A stretch of 24,505 bases of DNA from positions 1-24,505 of the forward strand of contig JAAEOP010000049.1 in NCBI GenBank assembly GCA_024223125.1, read 5' to 3'. Below are positions 14,697-21,725 of the stretch, one piece after another. Numbering within the stretch: position 1 is the stretch's first letter; every line of letters begins with the position of its first letter. The DNA is from Chloroflexota bacterium. Lineage in GTDB: Bacteria; Chloroflexota; Anaerolineae; Promineifilales; Promineifilaceae. The notes beneath the pieces are model-generated. The model did no database searches and was not told where the DNA came from. It saw only the letters and a program-made list of their open reading frames with translations. The position numbers and the translations under genes are program-made.

Positions 14697-16450
14697 ATTC
14701 CGATAGACGCCGACCCCATATTCTTATTTGCGAACCAATTCACAAATCTGGCCTGACAATGCTGCAAGAATACGCCGATATAGCTATTAAACCCGATCTA
14801 ACCCCGGCCGACTTGTTAGATGAAATCAGCGACTATGACGCCCTCATTGTGGGGTCGGATACCCAGGTAAATGCTGACCTCATCCGGCATGGTCTGAATC
14901 TGAAAATTATCGGCCGTCCCGGTTCCCGCCTGCACAACATTGATGTAGACGCCGTCCGCGAAGCCAACATCGAAGTCATCAACAGCCCCGACGCCAAAAC
15001 CCTGGCCGTTGCTGAACACACGATGGGGTTGATGTTGGCTTTGGCCCGCCATTTGCCCCAAGCCATAAACAGCTTACAGGCCGGTGAATGGCATCTGCCA
15101 GGCTTAACTGGCATTGGATTGGCCGGTAAAACATTAGGCATTATCGGTTTTGGCCGCATCGGGCGACAGGTAGCCATCCGTGCCCAGGCGTTTGGCATGA
15201 AGGTACTGGTTAACCAGATACCCCTGACACCGGAGTTGAAGATGGAAGAAAATGTCACGGCCGTAGACCTGAATAACCTACTCCGCGAATCTGACTTTGT
15301 GACATTGCATGTAACACTGCGCCCCGAAACGGAAAACATCATCAGTACAGACCAACTGGCTCTGATGAAACCATCCGCCTATCTCATCAACACCGCTCGC
15401 GGCCGGGTACTGGATGAGAATGCTTTGTTGGCAGCGTTGGACAACGGCCGTTTAGCCGGCGCCGCCCTGGATGTATTTGCCCAAAAACCGGAAGCTAACC
15501 TAGACTTGATTCAACATGAGAAAGTCATCGCCACGCCACGTATCGCCGCCAGCACCGAAGATGCTAACCGGGAAACAGCCGTTACCATTGCTGAACTGCT
15601 CATCGAATTCTTCCAACAAGTCGAAGTGGATTCAGTCCTCCCCCTGCGGGTTGTGCCCCTGAAACGTATCTTCCCCCACGAAAACATTGACCCCAAACGA
15701 GTGAACCGGCTGGCTAAACGTTTGGATGAAGACGGCCGCTTAGGCAACCCGCCCATTGTAACCGAAGTGGGCGACGGCCGTTATATGGTACTGGATGGCG
15801 CCACCCGCACGGCCGCCATGCAGCAGCTCAAATTTCCCCACGCCATCGTCCAGGTCATCAATTCCGAAGATGGGTTGGGGCTTAAAACCTGGTACCATGT
15901 CATCCAACAAATCCGTGAAGGCGTTCTTATAGATTTCCTCTCTAACCTACCCCAGGTGCAATTGGAACCAATTTCCCCAGACAAAGCCATCGAAGCGATG
16001 TTTGAGTACGGCGGCCTTTGCTACCTGCACACGGCCCGCAACAAAGCATATCTGGTGCAGCCTGCCCCCGGCGTAAACCGGCTGGACGCACTCAACCAAT
16101 TTACAGAAACCTACATTGACGCCGCTCACGTAGACCGTACTCTTAACGACAATGTTATCAGTCTAAAAAATGAGTATGAAGCGATGACGGCCGTTGTCAT
16201 TTTTCCCGAATACACTGTCGAACAAGTCATCCAGACGACGCTGCACAGCGGCCGCCTCTTCCCCGCCGGCATCACTCGTTTTCTTATCCCCGGCCGTATT
16301 CTGCGCCTGAACGCCGATCTTTCCGTTTTACGTTCCCGCGACAAATCATTACGCGAGAAAAACCGCTGGCTGCATGAAGAACTCCTGGCTCGCCAATCCC
16401 AAGGCGGTATCCGCTTCTACGGTGAGCCAGTGTATCTGTTAGATGAGTAG
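14693..16450 (+). CDS. Fusion: phosphoglycerate-dehydrogenase-like domain (degenerate active site) + ParB/Srx-like domain
   Basis: Residues about 8-315 form a D-2-hydroxyacid dehydrogenase of SerA type: AVAEHTMGLMLALARH, the Rossmann motif IGFGRIGRQ (152-157), and NTARGR with the substrate Arg236. The catalytic pair is missing. The usual Glu of DVFxxEP is Lys265 (DVFAQKPE) and the usual His of TPHIGGS is Arg283 (TPRIAAS). The acidic residue after beta-2 that binds NAD ribose is also absent (VLVNQIP). Residues about 317-390 are ParB/sulfiredoxin-like (PHENIDPKRVNRLAKRL, GNPPIV, VLDGATRTAAM). A C-terminal region of about 190 residues (400-585) is not recognised. GGAGG lies 7 nt before the ATG. 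The gene overlaps the EEP gene by 4 nt. It may be a ligand sensor or regulator rather than an enzyme. Confidence 0.88.
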   Translation: MNSDRRRPHILICEPIHKSGLTMLQEYADIAIKPDLTPADLLDEISDYDALIVGSDTQVNADLIRHGLNLKIIGRPGSRLHNIDVDAVREANIEVINSPDAKTLAVAEHTMGLMLALARHLPQAINSLQAGEWHLPGLTGIGLAGKTLGIIGFGRIGRQVAIRAQAFGMKVLVNQIPLTPELKMEENVTAVDLNNLLRESDFVTLHVTLRPETENIISTDQLALMKPSAYLINTARGRVLDENALLAALDNGRLAGAALDVFAQKPEANLDLIQHEKVIATPRIAASTEDANRETAVTIAELLIEFFQQVEVDSVLPLRVVPLKRIFPHENIDPKRVNRLAKRLDEDGRLGNPPIVTEVGDGRYMVLDGATRTAAMQQLKFPHAIVQVINSEDGLGLKTWYHVIQQIREGVLIDFLSNLPQVQLEPISPDKAIEAMFEYGGLCYLHTARNKAYLVQPAPGVNRLDALNQFTETYIDAAHVDRTLNDNVISLKNEYEAMTAVVIFPEYTVEQVIQTTLHSGRLFPAGITRFLIPGRILRLNADLSVLRSRDKSLREKNRWLHEELLARQSQGGIRFYGEPVYLLDE

Positions 16451-16455
16451 CCAAT

Positions 16456-16484
16456 ATCCGTTCCTTTCTTCATCCGTTGTAGCC
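16456..16484 (+). repeat. Dispersed 29-bp repeat, copy 1 (pairs with 18997-19026)
   Basis: The segment begins ATCCGTTCCTTTCTTCATCC and shares nearly all positions with the copy at 18997-19026. Both lie in intergenic DNA, here just after the fusion gene. Confidence 0.75.
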
Positions 16485-16587
16485 TTGCTGTTGTCCTCTG
16501 GCAGCAAAATCAATTTCACTGTAAGATGTGAAAAATGAGGAACTTACAATAAATTATCGTAACAAACGAAAGGATAAATGATCAATT

Positions 16588-17910
16588 ATGACCCCAAAAA
16601 CCACTGAAAATTTTCTCACACCTCCCCATCCCTGGGAAGATGTGCCCCTGTCCAAATGGCAAAGTTGGCGCTGGCAATTAAGCAAACGGCTAAACACCGT
16701 AGAAGACTTTTCCCAGGTCGTCAACCTGACCGAAGATGAAATTGCCGGGCTTTCAGCGCCGGATAGTTTCCGGGTAGATGTAACCCCCTATTTTGCCAGC
16801 CTGATGGACCGGGATGACCCCAACTGCCCCGTGCGCCGCCAGATTATGCCCCTGGGAGCCGAACTGCTCCCCTTTACATCGGAAATGGTAGATTCTTTGA
16901 GCGAGGATGCCCATTCGCCAGTTCCCGGATTGGTACACCGCTACCCGGACAGAGTGCTGATGCTGGTGACAACCCAATGCGCCAGTTATTGTCGTTACTG
17001 TACCCGCAGCCGCATTGTGGGCGATTCCGCAGCCACTTTTAGCCGCACCGCCCACGACGCCCAGATTGATTATATTGCCCGCACACCGCAAGTGCGAGAC
17101 GTACTGCTATCTGGCGGAGACCCCCTACTACTGCCGCAAAAGGTGTTGGAAGATTTGCTGCGCCGCCTGCACGCCATTCCCCATGTAGAAATTATTCGCA
17201 TCGGCTCTCGCGTACCGGTCTTCATGCCCCAGCGGGTGACGGATGATCTGGTAGCTATGCTGTGCCAATTTCACCCCCTGTGGCTAAATGTTCACTTTAA
17301 CCATCCCAAAGAGATTTCACCAGAGGTATCTGTGGGTTTGGGCCGGATGGCGGATGCCGGTATTCCTCTGGGCAACCAATCGGTGCTGCTGGCGGGGGTG
17401 AACGACTGCCCTAATATTATGAAGGCGCTGGTGCATAAGTTGGTGTTGAATCGGGTACGGCCGTATTACCTGTACCAATGTGATCTTGTGCATGGGGCCG
17501 GTCATTTCCGCACCCCCGTCGCTGTGGGCATTGAAATTATGGAAGCGCTACGCGGCCATACCTCCGGTTACGCCATCCCCACTTTTGTCATTGATGCGCC
17601 GGGCGGCGGCGGCAAAATTCCCATCATGCCCAACTACATGCTGTCCCAATCGGCCGAGCGCGTTGTGGTGCGTAACTACGAAGGCTTCATGACCGCCTAC
17701 ACCCAACCCGATGAATATACCCGCCATGATCCCGCTACCTGTCCTGCCTGCCAAAATCGGCGCACCGAAATCGGCCAGGAAGGTGTGTCCGGTCTACTAA
17801 CCGGGGAAAAGATGACCATACAACCAGAAGGCTTTGCCACCACCCACCAACGGCAAAATGAACTGCCCTGGGTTCCGGTAGATAGAGTATTAGCTGAGAT
17901 GGAAGGGTAG
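16588..17910 (+). CDS. kamA: Lysine 2,3-aminomutase (KamA family radical SAM/PLP enzyme)
   Basis: The 440-residue enzyme would interconvert L-lysine and L-beta-lysine using a [4Fe-4S] cluster, SAM and PLP. The cluster motif CASYCRYC gives Cys131, Cys135 and Cys138. Arg140 matches the substrate carboxylate ligand. Asp299 (QCDLVHG) and Asp336 (VIDAPGGGGK) match the two acidic residues that bind the lysine side chain, and Lys343 is the PLP lysine. All sit at a constant offset of 6 from the Clostridium enzyme. The C-terminal zinc/dimer region (CPAC, GVSGLLTGEKMTIQPEG) is also present. Retention of both Asp residues favours lysine over glutamate as substrate. No acetyltransferase gene (ablB) is adjacent. 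An AAAGGA site lies a rather long 13 nt before the ATG. Confidence 0.95.
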   Translation: MTPKTTENFLTPPHPWEDVPLSKWQSWRWQLSKRLNTVEDFSQVVNLTEDEIAGLSAPDSFRVDVTPYFASLMDRDDPNCPVRRQIMPLGAELLPFTSEMVDSLSEDAHSPVPGLVHRYPDRVLMLVTTQCASYCRYCTRSRIVGDSAATFSRTAHDAQIDYIARTPQVRDVLLSGGDPLLLPQKVLEDLLRRLHAIPHVEIIRIGSRVPVFMPQRVTDDLVAMLCQFHPLWLNVHFNHPKEISPEVSVGLGRMADAGIPLGNQSVLLAGVNDCPNIMKALVHKLVLNRVRPYYLYQCDLVHGAGHFRTPVAVGIEIMEALRGHTSGYAIPTFVIDAPGGGGKIPIMPNYMLSQSAERVVVRNYEGFMTAYTQPDEYTRHDPATCPACQNRRTEIGQEGVSGLLTGEKMTIQPEGFATTHQRQNELPWVPVDRVLAEMEG

Positions 17911-17913
17911 TAG

Positions 17914-17941
17914 TTTTCAGTGGGCGGTTTTCAGTTTTCAG
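17914..17941. repeat. TTTTCAG heptamer array after kamA
   Basis: TTTTCAG occurs at 17914-17920, 17928-17934 and 17935-17941, with TGGGCGG as the intervening 7-bp unit. This is an intergenic member of the heptamer class. Confidence 0.8.
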
Positions 17942-17945
17942 TAGC

Positions 17946-18007
17946 CCCTCGTTCCATGCTCCGCGTAGAATGACCTGTTAGACGCTCTGCGTCGAGTGGA
18001 ACGAGGG
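17946..18007. terminator. Cruciform-like inverted repeat between convergent genes
   Basis: CCCTCGTTCCA (17946-17956) pairs perfectly with TGGAACGAGGG (17997-18007), with an internal GACGC-TCT-GCGTC hairpin at 17981-17993. Placed between convergent kamA and the methyltransferase gene, it could end both transcripts, but no T-run follows. It may simply be a REP-like element. Confidence 0.5.
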
Positions 18008-18017
18008 AACTGGTAGT

Positions 18018-18851
18018 TCAACTGGCTATAAACAATCCCGTCTCTTTGGTGATATGGATACGGCCGTCCCGTTCAATTTTGGCGTTCAGATAAGTCCGAA
18101 GTTCCCTTTCAATTTCCGGCGGCAGAATCTCTTTGAAGTAAATTCCAGACATGACATAGGTAATTATCGCCTCTGCTTCTGTCACTTCCAGACTATCGGG
18201 ATAACGGAATAGGTCAACCTGGTCAAAGTAAGAAGCCAATTGGTCAGCCCCATTTTCCAAACGAAAACTAAGCATCATTTGCGCTTCGCGCAGCGACCGG
18301 GAAGCAGCTAATTCGGCCTGTCTCTCCGGAAATACCTCCTCTCCCAATGCAAACAGTTGACGCAGGTGATTTGACCCATTGGTGGCGGCCGCAAAACGGC
18401 CGCCCGTCCTCAACACTCGCCGCACTTCCGCCAACCCTTTTTCCCGGTCGGGTACATGGTACAGCATGTGGTTAGCCACCACCACATCAAAGGAATTGTC
18501 CTCAAATGACAGGTTTTGAATATCGGCCGTTTGAAACGCAAAACTGTGCCCCGAATCTTTCAGCGCCGCCTCTGCTTCGGCCACCATCCCTTCTGATAAA
18601 TCAGTCAGAGTCAGGTGACAGCCGGCCGGAATACGGGCCACATTTTCCCGCCACAACAGGCCCGGCCCACAGCCACATTCCAGAATAGCTTGTCCTGACT
18701 GTAAATCCAGATAATCAAATACCCAGGTCATCCAGGGGGTATCGGCCGTGCTGAACTGGCGATGCAAAGCAATTCTGGCCTCTAAATTTTGGGACGTTTT
18801 GTACTGCTCCGATTTCAAATAATCTGAGTCTTGGAATCGTTGGTTTATCAT
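18018..18851 (-). CDS. Class I SAM-dependent methyltransferase
   Basis: The 277-residue protein has the Rossmann methyltransferase signature: motif I ILECGCGPGLLW (around residues 57-68), LTDLSEGMVAEAEAAL as the acidic loop region, TADIQNLSFEDNSFDVVVANHMLYHV as motifs II-III, and RVLRTGGRFAAAT. This places it in the Methyltransf_11/25 (UbiE-like) group, whose substrates range from quinones to small metabolites; none can be named here. A GGAGGT site lies 8 nt before the ATG. It converges with kamA and diverges from the lipoprotein gene. The C-terminal part (YPDSLEVTEAEAIITYVMSG) is as expected for this group. Confidence 0.92.
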   Translation of the reverse strand: MINQRFQDSDYLKSEQYKTSQNLEARIALHRQFSTADTPWMTWVFDYLDLQSGQAILECGCGPGLLWRENVARIPAGCHLTLTDLSEGMVAEAEAALKDSGHSFAFQTADIQNLSFEDNSFDVVVANHMLYHVPDREKGLAEVRRVLRTGGRFAAATNGSNHLRQLFALGEEVFPERQAELAASRSLREAQMMLSFRLENGADQLASYFDQVDLFRYPDSLEVTEAEAIITYVMSGIYFKEILPPEIERELRTYLNAKIERDGRIHITKETGLFIAS

Positions 18852-18879
18852 GTTGTGTTACCTCCAGTTTTTTTGACAT

Positions 18880-18906
18880 GGTGACAGGGTGACAAAGTGA
18901 CAAGGT
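18880..18906. repeat. 8-bp tandem array upstream of the methyltransferase gene
   Basis: GGTGACAG, GGTGACAA and AGTGACAA follow one another and then break off. The array lies about 30 bp upstream of the methyltransferase start. Confidence 0.8.
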
Positions 18907-18996
18907 AAAAATATGTCAGGTTATGCCCCTTGTGAGTATATACACAGGTTATGTCGTAGGAGCGCAAACCAACAACGAGAATGAATAGGTGGTTTT

Positions 18997-19026
18997 ATCC
19001 GTTCCTTACTTCTATCCGTTGTTACC
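18997..19026 (+). repeat. Dispersed 29-30-bp repeat, copy 2
   Basis: Begins ATCCGTTCCTTACTTCTATC and matches the copy at 16456-16484 with few differences and a one-base indel. Confidence 0.75.
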
Positions 19027-19216
19027 TTTACAGACAAAAGAACTTTAACTTAATGACATTGAGAGGATTATGACTGCCCACAGCCTACTGAAAACTATTT
19101 TCAGAGGCGGTATCCCATAACCTAAAAACCCAACGGCCGTATGGCAAACCACGCCCCTTTGCATTAAACTCATAAAATAAGCCAATCTATCAGGTTATTA
19201 TCAAACGAGGTATTCC

Positions 19217-20842
19217 ATGAAAAACACACTCCAACTTCACATCATCTTGATCATTGTCTTGCTGTTCCTGGCCGCTTGTGGCAGTGACACTGTGGTAGAA
19301 CCAACACCCATTTTGCCGCCGCCCAATGTGAGCATCAGCGACGGCGCGGGTAGTTCAGACGACACGGCCGTTTCCCCCACACTCGAACCAGGCCAGTTAC
19401 CCGAAGCTACGGCCGTGCCTGACGACAACCCAACCGCCGAACCAACGCCAACGCTAGAACCGACAGCAACGGCTGTGGGCGAGATATTACCCCCGCCCGT
19501 CACTGATCCGCCAGTGCAAGTCGTAACCTCTAGCCCTTTACCCGCTTTCGGCCGAGATTTACTCTTCATCGGTGACGGCGCTTTCAAACGGTGGAACCAC
19601 AATTCGAGCCGAATTGAACAACTGCTGCCCGGCCCCGATCCCGCCCAGCGTATTCGCAGCGACAAAAACCGCTACGATGATTTTGTGGGCGACATCACCC
19701 AATTTAGCGTCAGCGGCGACGGTAAACGCGCGGCCGTTGTCCGCCTCGCCGCCTCCAACCCCGTCACCCGCACCAACAGCAGCGGCAACCCCTACCCGGC
19801 TAAAGACACGCGGCATGAACTGTGGTTTGTAGATTTAGTTAGCGGGGAAAGCTGGCTGTTGACCCCGCGCATTGACAATTTACATAATATTGCCCTTTCT
19901 CACGACGCCCGGCATGTGGCTTTTATCGGTTCCAGCTTAAATGGCGCCAATATCTTTGGCAAGGAAGGAGAACCTGTTCGGCATGTTTACTTTTTAGCCA
20001 CTAACGGCGGCAGCCCTGGCCCGGTGGTATATGCAGCCGCCTGCAACCTTTTCTGCTCACAAATGGCCTGGCATCCCGATAATAATTTATTTGTTTGGAA
20101 TGATGCGGAAGCGGTCTGGATGCGGAACCTGGCCGGCAATGAGCCAGAACCCCTTTTGCCAAATAAAACCTTTGGCGTCCATACTGACAATCCCGGCGAA
20201 GCGGTGGTGTATGCGCCAATTGAATGGGCCAACAACGGCCGTTACCTTTTACTCTGGAAAGGTGGTTGGGAAGGCGGTAGTCGAGCTGTCTTTGACGTAC
20301 CCACCAATGCGGTAGCTGAAATACCGAATACATTTGTTTATGTCAATGTTTTTCCAGCCGAAGTGATGTGGCTACCGGATGATCGCCTATCTGTCTTAAC
20401 CTCTGAATCCAGTGACAGCGCTCTTTTACCAACTATCGCATTGTGGCGTTTTCATCCCGAACAGGCGACTATCGTTGAGGAAGAATCCCTGCTGCTGACC
20501 AATCAGCGGTATGGCGCGGCCGGGCAGCAACATCTGGATAACGGCCGTTTTGCCTACGCCCTGTTTGGCGAAGTTCCCCTGAGTCCCGAAGCCGGTCTCT
20601 ATCATCTCACTTCCTTAAACGAGATTTCCGAACGTGTCAACACTACGCCGCCAGTACAATTCATCCCCGGCGCCGGGCAAGCCAGTTGGGCCAAAGACGG
20701 CTCTGGAGCCATCATACTACCCGGTGATGGCAGCCGCGTTTATTACGGGCCGGCCGAGGGTGAATTTTTGTATGATGTAACGGCCGTGTTGGGCGCGGAC
20801 CCCCATGCCTACCAATGGCAGCCGGAGATTGTGGTTCCGTAA
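19217..20842 (+). CDS. Lipoprotein with Pro/Thr-rich linker and TolB-like beta-propeller
   Basis: The 541-residue protein has a lipoprotein signal peptide with lipobox LAAC (Cys21). A low-complexity linker rich in Pro, Thr, Glu and Ala follows to about residue 100, then propeller-like blades to the C-terminus. Blade signatures include FSVSGDGKRAAVVRL, LSHDARHVAFIGSSL, MAWHPDNNLFVW, WANNGRYLLLWKGG and ASWAKDGSGAIILPG, which resemble PD40/TolB repeats. It is probably anchored on the outer face of the membrane and binds a partner or ligand; no catalytic motif is visible. GAGG lies 7-8 nt before the ATG. The linker carries several TAV peptides encoded by ACGGCCGT. Its stop codon lies in a short heptamer array. 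Confidence 0.85.
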   Translation: MKNTLQLHIILIIVLLFLAACGSDTVVEPTPILPPPNVSISDGAGSSDDTAVSPTLEPGQLPEATAVPDDNPTAEPTPTLEPTATAVGEILPPPVTDPPVQVVTSSPLPAFGRDLLFIGDGAFKRWNHNSSRIEQLLPGPDPAQRIRSDKNRYDDFVGDITQFSVSGDGKRAAVVRLAASNPVTRTNSSGNPYPAKDTRHELWFVDLVSGESWLLTPRIDNLHNIALSHDARHVAFIGSSLNGANIFGKEGEPVRHVYFLATNGGSPGPVVYAAACNLFCSQMAWHPDNNLFVWNDAEAVWMRNLAGNEPEPLLPNKTFGVHTDNPGEAVVYAPIEWANNGRYLLLWKGGWEGGSRAVFDVPTNAVAEIPNTFVYVNVFPAEVMWLPDDRLSVLTSESSDSALLPTIALWRFHPEQATIVEEESLLLTNQRYGAAGQQHLDNGRFAYALFGEVPLSPEAGLYHLTSLNEISERVNTTPPVQFIPGAGQASWAKDGSGAIILPGDGSRVYYGPAEGEFLYDVTAVLGADPHAYQWQPEIVVP

Positions 20843-20859
20843 TTCGTCATTCATCGTTC
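20839..20859. repeat. Short degenerate heptamer array at the lipoprotein stop codon
   Basis: GTAATTC, GTCATTC and ATCGTTC follow one another. The TAA stop codon of the upstream gene is inside the first unit. Confidence 0.5.
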
Positions 20860-20871
20860 GACCAGATGAGT

Positions 20872-20877
20872 TATAAT
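20872..20877 (+). promoter_or_regulatory. Candidate -10 box (TATAAT) for the Uma2 gene
   Basis: A perfect TATAAT lies 37 nt before the start codon, in the 72-bp gap. A convincing -35 hexamer is not visible (TTCATC at 20850-20855 has suitable spacing but a poor match). Confidence 0.45.
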
Positions 20878-20914
20878 AGAGACAGTAACATTGTAGTGGA
20901 AAGGAGTGTGAAAG

Positions 20915-21610
20915 ATGACGGCCGTCATTTCCAAACCAAGAGAAGCGCCACAGCGCCTCAAAATAAGCTACGAAGAATATCTGGATTTTGCCACAACATC
21001 CCAAATTGTGGAATGGGTAGACGGAGAGGCAATTACCTACATGCCGCCAATTTTTGAACACCAAAGCATTGCTGGATTTTTGTTTTCTTTATTGAACACA
21101 TTCGTTCGCCAATTTGAGTTAGGTGAAATGATTGTAGCTCCTTTTGAAGTGAAGCTTTGGCCTGACGGCCCCTCTCGTGAACCAGATATTATCTATATTA
21201 GCCAGAACAATCTGCAAAATCTGACGGATAAACGATTTGTGGGTGCGCCCGATTTGCTTGTGGAAGTTATCTCCCCAGGCAGCGTTACCGAAGACCGGGT
21301 GCGTAAGTTTACCGAATATGAACAGGCCGGCGTGCTTGAATATTGGCTAATTGATCCCCGTCAGCGCCAAAAGCAGGTGGACTGTTATGTGTTGGGTGAA
21401 GATGGTGAATTTCATGATGCAGCAGTGGGGGAAGACGGCCGTTACCACGCTGCCATCCTCCCTCACTTCTGGTTTCAGATAGATTGGCTCTGGCAAGAAA
21501 AATTGCCCAATCCCCAACTTGCCCTGGCCGAAATCCTACTTACCGTGCCTACCCTCTCCGCCGAAGCCCGACAAGTCTACAAATCATTATACAAACTGTT
21601 GCACAAATAA
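20915..21610 (+). CDS. Uma2 family (DUF820) putative endonuclease
   Basis: The 231-residue protein has the PD-(D/E)XK-like fold of the Uma2 family. Visible parts are the N-terminal ISYEEYLDF and VEWVDGEAI, then the catalytic core EPDIIYI, APDLLVEVISPGSVTEDRVRKFTEYEQAGVLEYWLIDP, which supplies the conserved Asp, Glu and Lys. Members are abundant in Cyanobacteria and Chloroflexota, often in many copies. The nuclease role is inferred from the fold, and the biological role is not established. An AAGGAG site precedes the ATG by 8-9 nt, and the second to fourth codons (ACG GCC GTC) form an ACGGCCGT palindrome. A TATAAT box upstream suggests it has its own promoter. Confidence 0.92.
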   Translation: MTAVISKPREAPQRLKISYEEYLDFATTSQIVEWVDGEAITYMPPIFEHQSIAGFLFSLLNTFVRQFELGEMIVAPFEVKLWPDGPSREPDIIYISQNNLQNLTDKRFVGAPDLLVEVISPGSVTEDRVRKFTEYEQAGVLEYWLIDPRQRQKQVDCYVLGEDGEFHDAAVGEDGRYHAAILPHFWFQIDWLWQEKLPNPQLALAEILLTVPTLSAEARQVYKSLYKLLHK

Positions 21611-21691
21611 GCGGATCATTGGGCTGTTGATCTATTTTAGTGACGGATGCCAATCAACTGCAACCCAAAATTGGCGTGATTGAACAGCAGA

Positions 21692-21719
21692 TTTACCTAT
21701 GCCAAAACATGGCTATAAT
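21692..21719 (+). promoter_or_regulatory. Promoter predicting a leaderless uvrC transcript
   Basis: TTTACC (21692-21697) and TATAAT (21714-21719) are 16 bp apart. Transcription would start about 7 nt after the -10 box, at or next to the A of the ATG at 21726. No Shine-Dalgarno sequence is present, which fits a leaderless mRNA. Confidence 0.65.
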
Positions 21720-21725
21720 CTTTGT

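Larger units (their letters stand above)
18852..19216. other. Divergent intergenic region of 365 bp with short repeats
   Basis: No gene is seen. It contains the 8-bp array at 18880-18906, copy 2 of the ATCCGTT dispersed repeat, a CTGAAAACTATTTTCAG inverted repeat near 19090, and one ACGGCCGT. It should hold promoters for the methyltransferase and lipoprotein genes, but I could not assign them. Confidence 0.6.

Noticed and set aside
21699..21725. Upstream in-frame ATG as the uvrC start
   Set aside because: It would place a TATAAT box inside the gene, has no ribosome binding site, and adds residues that do not resemble UvrC N-termini.
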